Of a stretch of DNA of 46,626 bases, positions 42,168 to 46,626 are shown piece by piece. The position numbers and the translations under genes are program-made. The stretch lies in NCBI RefSeq assembly GCF_030656345.1, contig NZ_JAUSNR010000053.1, forward strand, positions 1 to 46,626, read 5' to 3'. How positions within the stretch are numbered: the stretch's first letter is position 1; the number at the start of each line of letters is the position of its first letter. The notes beneath the pieces were generated by a model. It saw only the letters and a list, made by a program, of their open reading frames with translations. It did no database searches and was not told the DNA's origin. Origin of the DNA: Pseudotabrizicola sp. Its GTDB lineage: Bacteria > Pseudomonadota > Alphaproteobacteria > Rhodobacterales > Rhodobacteraceae.

Positions 42168-43535
42168 TCAGGCGAGTCCGGCAAACCCAAGCGCGACGCC
42201 AGCCACGGCGCTGGCGGCCAGAACCGTCACCGTTCCGAGCCGGAAGTGGAACACTGCAATCACGGCTGCAACCACCAACCCTGCTGCGGATAAGTTCAGT
42301 GTAGACCAGACGGGCATATCCAGATCGAGGCCGAAGGATGTAATTGTTTGGATCTCCTCGAAAATGACATGCAGTCCGAACCAGACCGCGAGGTTTAGGA
42401 TCACCCCAACCACTGCAGCCGTGATCGCCGTCAGTGCCGCCGTCAGCACCTGATTGTCGCGCAGCCGCTCGATGAAGGGGGCGCCGAGGAAAATCCACAA
42501 AAAGCAGGGTGTGAAGGTGACCCATGTCGTCAGAAGTCCACCCAGCGTTCCAGCCATAAGTGGTGACAACCCGCCCGCATCGCGAAAAGCACCCATGAAA
42601 CCCACGAATTGGGTGACCATGATCAGGGGCCCCGGCGTGGTTTCCGCCATGCCAAGCCCGTCCAGCATTTCCCCGGGTGCAAGCCAGCCGAAGTTCTGCA
42701 CCGCCTCTTGCGCGACATAGGCCAACACAGCATAGGCACCCCCGAAGGTCACCACCGCCATGACACTGAAGAACCCTGCGATCTGTGCGAAGACATTGGC
42801 GGGCCCTAGAACGCCGAACAAAGCAGCGACCGGGACCAGCCAGAGCGCAAGGAAGATCGCAGACACGCGAAATGCCCAAGCCCGGTTGACCTGGGTATGT
42901 TCGGGCGACTCCTCGCCCAACAGGGTGTCGGCGTCATCGACCTGCACCTTGCCCAACTTGCCATGGCCGCCACCACCCTGAAACGCGGGCAGGCCGGCGC
43001 GGGCACCAAAGAACCCGATCAAACCAGCGATCAGAATGATCAATGGAAATGGCACCGCAAAACCAAAGATCGCCACGAAAGAGGCGGCGGCAATCGCAAC
43101 CATTGCGCCGTTTTTCAAGGCGCGCGACCCGATGCGAAGGACAGCCTGCACCACGATGGCCAGCACAGCGGCTTTCAGCCCGAAGAACAGCGCCTCAACA
43201 GCGCCGACATTGCCGTAAAGTGCGTAGACCCAGCTGAGGGCCATGATGGCGACCACACCGGGCAGCACGAACAGCAACCCGGCAATGATGCCTCCGATGG
43301 TGCGGTGCATCAGCCAGCCGATGTAGACTGCCAGCTGCATGGCCTCAGGTCCGGGTAGTAGCATGCAGTAGTTCAGGGCGTGCAGAAACCGCTTCTCGCC
43401 CAGCCATTTCTGTTCCTCGACTAGAATGCGGTGCATCAATGCGATCTGACCGGCAGGCCCGCCGAAACTGAGCAGTCCGATCCGGACCCAGATCCGGGTG
43501 GCTTGGGCCAGTGTGGGAAAGGGAGCATTCTGCAT
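42168..43535 (-). CDS. chrA: Chromate efflux protein ChrA
   Basis: A 455-residue protein made of two homologous halves. The first has IGLLSFGGPAGQIALMHR and LLPGPEAMQLAVYIG; the second has VTFGGAYAVLAYVAQEAVQN and TTPGPLIMVTQFVGF. This two-domain layout with about 12 helices is the long-chain CHR family, which expels chromate from the cytoplasm. Its ATG overlaps the stop of the upstream rhodanese-ChrB gene, so the two are coupled. No changes in conserved motifs were noticed. Confidence 0.94.
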   Translation of the reverse strand: MQNAPFPTLAQATRIWVRIGLLSFGGPAGQIALMHRILVEEQKWLGEKRFLHALNYCMLLPGPEAMQLAVYIGWLMHRTIGGIIAGLLFVLPGVVAIMALSWVYALYGNVGAVEALFFGLKAAVLAIVVQAVLRIGSRALKNGAMVAIAAASFVAIFGFAVPFPLIILIAGLIGFFGARAGLPAFQGGGGHGKLGKVQVDDADTLLGEESPEHTQVNRAWAFRVSAIFLALWLVPVAALFGVLGPANVFAQIAGFFSVMAVVTFGGAYAVLAYVAQEAVQNFGWLAPGEMLDGLGMAETTPGPLIMVTQFVGFMGAFRDAGGLSPLMAGTLGGLLTTWVTFTPCFLWIFLGAPFIERLRDNQVLTAALTAITAAVVGVILNLAVWFGLHVIFEEIQTITSFGLDLDMPVWSTLNLSAAGLVVAAVIAVFHFRLGTVTVLAASAVAGVALGFAGLA

Positions 43536-44356
43536 CAGACTGCCTTCGGCTTATTGGTGGGCCAGTTGTGCGTTTCGTCAGTGGCATCGCGCGCCCAGCG
43601 GTAGAACGCGTCGTAGAGCGGCATCGCGGCATCGAGTTGTTCAAGATCGTCGGAATACATCCGCGACAGACCAAGGGATGCGGCCAGCAACCCGGCGGCT
43701 TCGGGTGCAAGGTCGAGCCGCGCCGTGTCTGCCCCTCGGACGATGGTCGCCAGCCGATCAAGCGCCGGGATGGTCAAACCAAATTCGGTGAGCATGACAT
43801 CGAAGGTGCAAAGTTCGTCCCGGTGGCTCCAGAACACGCCTTCAATGTCGAAGGGGGCAGCACTGTAGCGCTCGGCCACGCCCATCACCTCGGCAGGAGC
43901 CACGAACAGGATCACCGCGCGCGGATCAAGGAAGCGGCGTATGAGCCACGGACAGGCGATGCGGTCAATCTTGGGACGGGACCGGGTGACCCAGACCGTG
44001 CGTCCTTGTGCATCACGGGCTGGCAGCTTGGCGGGATCAATGAGCGGCAGACCTGCTTCGCGCCAAGCCTCTAAACCACCGTCAAGATATTCCGACTGGC
44101 ACCCTTCAGCCCTGAGCCACGCGGCAGCACCTTGACTGCGACGGTGACCGGCTTGGCAAATGGCAATTGAAGTCTGGCCGGAGAGCCGCCCCGCAAGGGC
44201 GGGAAGCGCGCGATCATCTGCTCGGATCGCACCAGGCAGAAGCCGTGGATCGGCGGCATAGTCCTCCTCTGACCTGACATCGAGCAGGATCGGTGTGCGG
44301 GGAGTCCCGACGAGACGGGCAAGTTTGTCAGATGAAATGGCATTGGGCGCAGGCAT
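43535..44356 (-). CDS. chrB: Rhodanese-ChrB fusion, chromate resistance protein
   Basis: A 273-residue fusion. Residues about 8-110 are a rhodanese domain (ILLDVRSEEDYAADPRLLPG, active-site Cys in AICQAGHRRSQGAA). Residues about 120-273 are a ChrB domain (RSRPKIDRIACPWLIRRFLD, FDVMLTEFGL, LYDAFYRWA). ChrB senses chromate and controls or supports ChrA; the rhodanese part may handle sulfur chemistry during chromate stress. ATG 44356 is chosen over the longer frame because the rhodanese domain starts directly after it. Confidence 0.9.
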   Translation of the reverse strand: MPAPNAISSDKLARLVGTPRTPILLDVRSEEDYAADPRLLPGAIRADDRALPALAGRLSGQTSIAICQAGHRRSQGAAAWLRAEGCQSEYLDGGLEAWREAGLPLIDPAKLPARDAQGRTVWVTRSRPKIDRIACPWLIRRFLDPRAVILFVAPAEVMGVAERYSAAPFDIEGVFWSHRDELCTFDVMLTEFGLTIPALDRLATIVRGADTARLDLAPEAAGLLAASLGLSRMYSDDLEQLDAAMPLYDAFYRWARDATDETHNWPTNKPKAV

Positions 44357-44739
44357 GTGCGTTCCTCCAAATAGGGATGTGCTGGAACGCGAACTTCGGC
44401 TGTCGCCTCGTGGGGCGGTCGCAGACCCCATGGGCTCAAATACTGGGATAGACAGTGATCTGTCAAGAATGCTGAGTTTCGATTTCGTGCATGTTGTCAT
44501 CTGACATCCCACTGACCGCCAGCGGGGTAGTTTTCTCCTTCTGCATCGAAGCCTCCTGTCTGACGGGTGGGAAGACCACAATCGTCAGCCCGAAAAGGCT
44601 TCACACAAAGTCCAACGTTCGATCATAGGCCAAACGTCAGCAACACGCGCCGTTGCCGCGTGAGCGGCTTAGTCTTGCCGCCCTTCGTGTTGCTGAGAGT
44701 GAGAGGCGTGGTCGGTTTCTGGTGGCGTGCCAAGGCCGA
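44357..44739. other. Intergenic region, right boundary of the cargo block
   Basis: About 380 bases between chrB and the DUF932 leader. It must hold the chrB promoter and probably the join between cargo and backbone. A dyad CACGCG-CCGTTGC-CGCGTG lies at 44644-44662. No gene was recognised. Confidence 0.35.
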
Positions 44740-44762
44740 GAGAGTGGCTCCCGGCGGCCGTC
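44740..44762 (+). promoter_or_regulatory. Conserved leader element, copy B
   Basis: GAGAGTGGCTCC-C-GGCG-G-CCGTC, two bases different from copy A at 10549-10571, and likewise ending 14 bases before an ATG (44777). Confidence 0.55.
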
Positions 44763-44776
44763 ACGGAGACACTGCT

Positions 44777-45976
44777 ATGAACAATGTAGATATTCTGGAC
44801 CCCGTTCGGCCGGTTCGGGCGCCCAGCTGGAAGGTGGATGTCAGTCGAGGCGAGCGGAACGGGCGGGTGTCGTCCGAGTGGTTTAACCGACCCGATGATG
44901 AGCGGTATCTGTCGCTCGACGATCTTTGGGCCAATGTGAAGGGCAGGTCGGAGCGCAGTCGCAGCCGTGTGGTGCAGACGGCGGATATCCGGGTTGAGGC
45001 CGCGCGCGACAGCGCCGAACGGCTGCATCTGGTCCTGCCGAAGGCTCAGGAGTCGGTCGCGCCGACGCATTGGGCGTTCGGCCAGCTTGCAAGCATCGTC
45101 GGCGCGCCGGCATCCTACCTGCGGCAGCTGCCCGCGCCGCTGGCAGGGATCAACCTTCAGTATGGCCTCGCCAACCACCGCGCCGAGCAGGTGAAAACCT
45201 TCGAGACGGAAGACGGCCACACTGAACTGCGCGCCGTGACCGGCCCCGACTATGGCCGTATCCATGACTTCGAGCTGGTCGAGGCGGTACAGCGCATCGC
45301 GGGCAATGGCACGGGTGACACGCGCTGGAAGGTGCCGGGTGTGCTCGACTGGTCGACCGGGGTTTACAACCCCGATGTCGAGATCAGCCGCGACACGACC
45401 ACGCTTTATGCCTCGGACCGCGATGTCTTCCTGTTCCTGGTTGATGATCACAATCCGATAGAGGCCGGGCGGCTGGCCGATGGATCGCCGGACCTTTATT
45501 TCCGGGGATTCTATTGCTGGAACTCCGAGGTGGGGGCGAAGCCGCTCGGGATGGCCAGCTTTTACCTGCGGGCTGTGTGCCAGAACCGCAACCTCTGGGG
45601 CGTCGAGGATTTTCAAGAGATCAAGATCCGGCATTCGAAGTACGCGGCCTCGCGCTTTGCGCATGAAGCGGCTCCGGCGCTGACGCGGTTTGCCAATTCC
45701 TCGCCGCAGGGTTTCGTGAATGGCATCAAGGCCGCGCGGCAACAGATCGTGGCGCGGACGGATGAGGACCGGGATGACTTCCTGCGGAAGCGCGGCTTCT
45801 CGAGGGCCGAATCCGGCAAGATCATCGAGAAGGTGCTGATGGAAGAGGGCCGCCCGCCCGAAAGCATCTTCGATTTCGTGCAAGGGATCACTCGGCTTGC
45901 GCGCGACAAGACCCAGCAGGATGCCCGTCTCGACATGGAGGGGCGCGCCAAGAAACTCCTCGATCGGGTCGGCTGA
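44777..45976 (+). CDS. DUF932 (phage/plasmid-like TIGR03299-type) protein
   Basis: A 399-residue protein with the DUF932 layout: HWAFGQLASIVGAPASYLRQ, NHRAEQVKTFETEDG, RAVTGPDYGRIHDFELVEAV, FLFLVDDHN and FYLRAVCQNRNLWGVEDFQE. Members occur on phages and plasmids; function is unknown. It shares its leader with the ParB-like gene 34 kb away and is followed by radC, matching the gene order of a known plasmid backbone module. ATG 44777 follows CGGAGAC. Confidence 0.85.
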   Translation: MNNVDILDPVRPVRAPSWKVDVSRGERNGRVSSEWFNRPDDERYLSLDDLWANVKGRSERSRSRVVQTADIRVEAARDSAERLHLVLPKAQESVAPTHWAFGQLASIVGAPASYLRQLPAPLAGINLQYGLANHRAEQVKTFETEDGHTELRAVTGPDYGRIHDFELVEAVQRIAGNGTGDTRWKVPGVLDWSTGVYNPDVEISRDTTTLYASDRDVFLFLVDDHNPIEAGRLADGSPDLYFRGFYCWNSEVGAKPLGMASFYLRAVCQNRNLWGVEDFQEIKIRHSKYAASRFAHEAAPALTRFANSSPQGFVNGIKAARQQIVARTDEDRDDFLRKRGFSRAESGKIIEKVLMEEGRPPESIFDFVQGITRLARDKTQQDARLDMEGRAKKLLDRVG

Positions 45977-46458
45977 CCTTCGCGCCGGGGTAGGGGGCTC
46001 TGAAGCTCTCTGCCCCGTATCCCCGCTTCGTTCCCTATTTCATTTCCGGCCGCCTCGCCCGGGCAGCAAGATGCTGTTCGGACGATTTCGGCTGGTATCA
46101 GCCAATGAGCTTGAACATGATCCGATCTGCAGAACACCCAGCCGCATTCACCTCTCGCCGCACTGGTCACGTCGAACTGACCGCACAGGAGCAGGCCACC
46201 GTTCTTGCTGCCCGCGAGATCCTTGCTCGCTACATCAACCGCAATCCGGTGCTGTCCTCCTGGGCTGCGCTCATTGACTATTGCGCGCTCGCGGTTCGCG
46301 GAGAGGTTGAACGGTTCCACGTACTGTACCTCGACCGCAAGAACCGCCTGATCTCTGACGAGCGGCTCGGTATCGGCACGGTCGACCATGTGCCGGTCTA
46401 TCCGCGCGAAGTGGTCCGGCGCGCGCTGGACCTGAACGCGTCTGCCCTGATCCTGGTG

Positions 46459-46482
46459 CATTATGTGGCGCGCCACATAATG
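46459..46482. repeat. 24-bp perfect palindrome at radC break
   Basis: CATTATGTGGCG followed by its exact reverse complement CGCCACATAATG. The radC similarity ends at 46458-46460, so this looks like the terminus of an inserted element. Confidence 0.75.
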
Positions 46483-46486
46483 GACC

Positions 46487-46569
46487 TTTTGTGCCCCGTT
46501 TTCTTATGTGCCCCGAAGTCAAGATCGGTAGCTCTATCAATGGCTTCTGAGGCAAGGCTGGGCACATAA
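46487..46569. repeat. Cluster of TTATGTGCCC-type repeats
   Basis: TTTTGTGCCCCG (46487-46498) and TTATGTGCCCCG (46504-46515) are direct repeats about 17-18 bp apart. GGGCACATAA (46560-46569) is the inverse of TTATGTGCCC (46504-46513). All resemble the TTATGTGGCG arm of the palindrome. Probably recombinase-binding subterminal sites of the element. Confidence 0.5.
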
Positions 46570-46626
46570 CGGTGCATGCTTGTTGGCATCAGGTGTTTCT
46601 GGTTTTGGGCGACAGATGATTGTCGA

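Larger units (their letters stand above)
46105..46569 (+). pseudogene. radC: RadC/JAB-domain gene cut by a mobile-element end
   Basis: Residues 1-118 follow RadC: VELTAQEQATVLAAREILAR, VRGEVERFHVLYLDRKNRL (catalytic Glu), GIGTVDHVPVYPREVVRRAL, then ALILVH. Family members continue NHPSGDP with the metal-binding His and Asp, but here the frame enters the palindrome at 46459 and reads YVARHIMDLL before an unrelated tail. The JAMM metal site is therefore missing. RadC proteins are linked to plasmid and island maintenance despite their DNA-repair name. The rest of the gene may lie beyond the inserted element. Confidence 0.8.

Noticed and set aside
44669..45883. 404-codon reverse-strand frame over the DUF932 gene
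   Set aside because: Shadow of a well-supported forward gene with start, ribosome-binding site and family motifs.
1..46626. tRNA, rRNA, CRISPR array or riboswitch
   Set aside because: No cloverleaf, ribosomal or regularly spaced repeat sequence was recognised by eye; a dedicated covariance search would be needed to exclude them.

Overview
The window reads as part of a plasmid (or plasmid-derived replicon) of an alphaproteobacterium, most likely Rhodobacteraceae. The evidence is a complete repABC replication/partition operon, GC-rich coding with strong third-position GC bias, and gene families (DUF932 / ParB-like / RadC module, DmeR-type regulators, RepABC) characteristic of that group. No rRNA, tRNA or CRISPR array was seen.

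Layout. 1-2.9 kb: start of a fosmidomycin-resistance-type MFS gene (left edge), then an endonuclease/exonuclease/phosphatase gene overlapping a phospholipase D gene. 2.9-6.4 kb: mobile and stability genes, namely a palindromic site, a frameshifted tyrosine recombinase, a parDE locus whose toxin gene has an amber codon, and an AAA/DUF4143 ATPase. 6.4-10.5 kb: repA-repB-repC with an antisense ctRNA gene, inverted repeats ahead of repA, and two palindromes after repC that fit partition sites. 10.5-13.2 kb: a large ParB-like gene and a small gene broken by an amber codon. The rest of what looks like the same backbone module (DUF932, radC) reappears at 44.8-46.5 kb, so the 31 kb between them looks like inserted cargo.

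Cargo (13.3-44.4 kb) is mainly metal resistance. It holds DUF411, a class A PBP and a YqaA-like protein; a DmeR-type regulator with a His-tailed MFS exporter (first copy); a CadC-like regulator divergent from a cupin / cysteine-synthase-like / PLP-decarboxylase operon; and a two-component system divergent from an EF-hand protein, a miniprotein and DUF302. The copper block has two CopA ATPases, a CopZ-like chaperone, CueR, a multicopper oxidase, cytochrome c, glutaredoxin and an MFS pump. After an IS5-family remnant come a second DmeR/MFS copy divergent from a His-rich protein, a HupE/UreJ-like protein and an anchored periplasmic protein. A chrB-chrA pair closes the block.

Regulatory logic is visible in the DNA. 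Six TTGACC-type MerR/CueR promoters sit before copA1, cueR, copA2, copZ, the MFS pump and one position with no gene. Two nearly identical 19-bp G-tract operators precede the two DmeR-type regulators. At the right end radC is cut just before its catalytic His-x-His motif at a 24-bp perfect palindrome, which I take as the edge of another mobile element continuing beyond the window.
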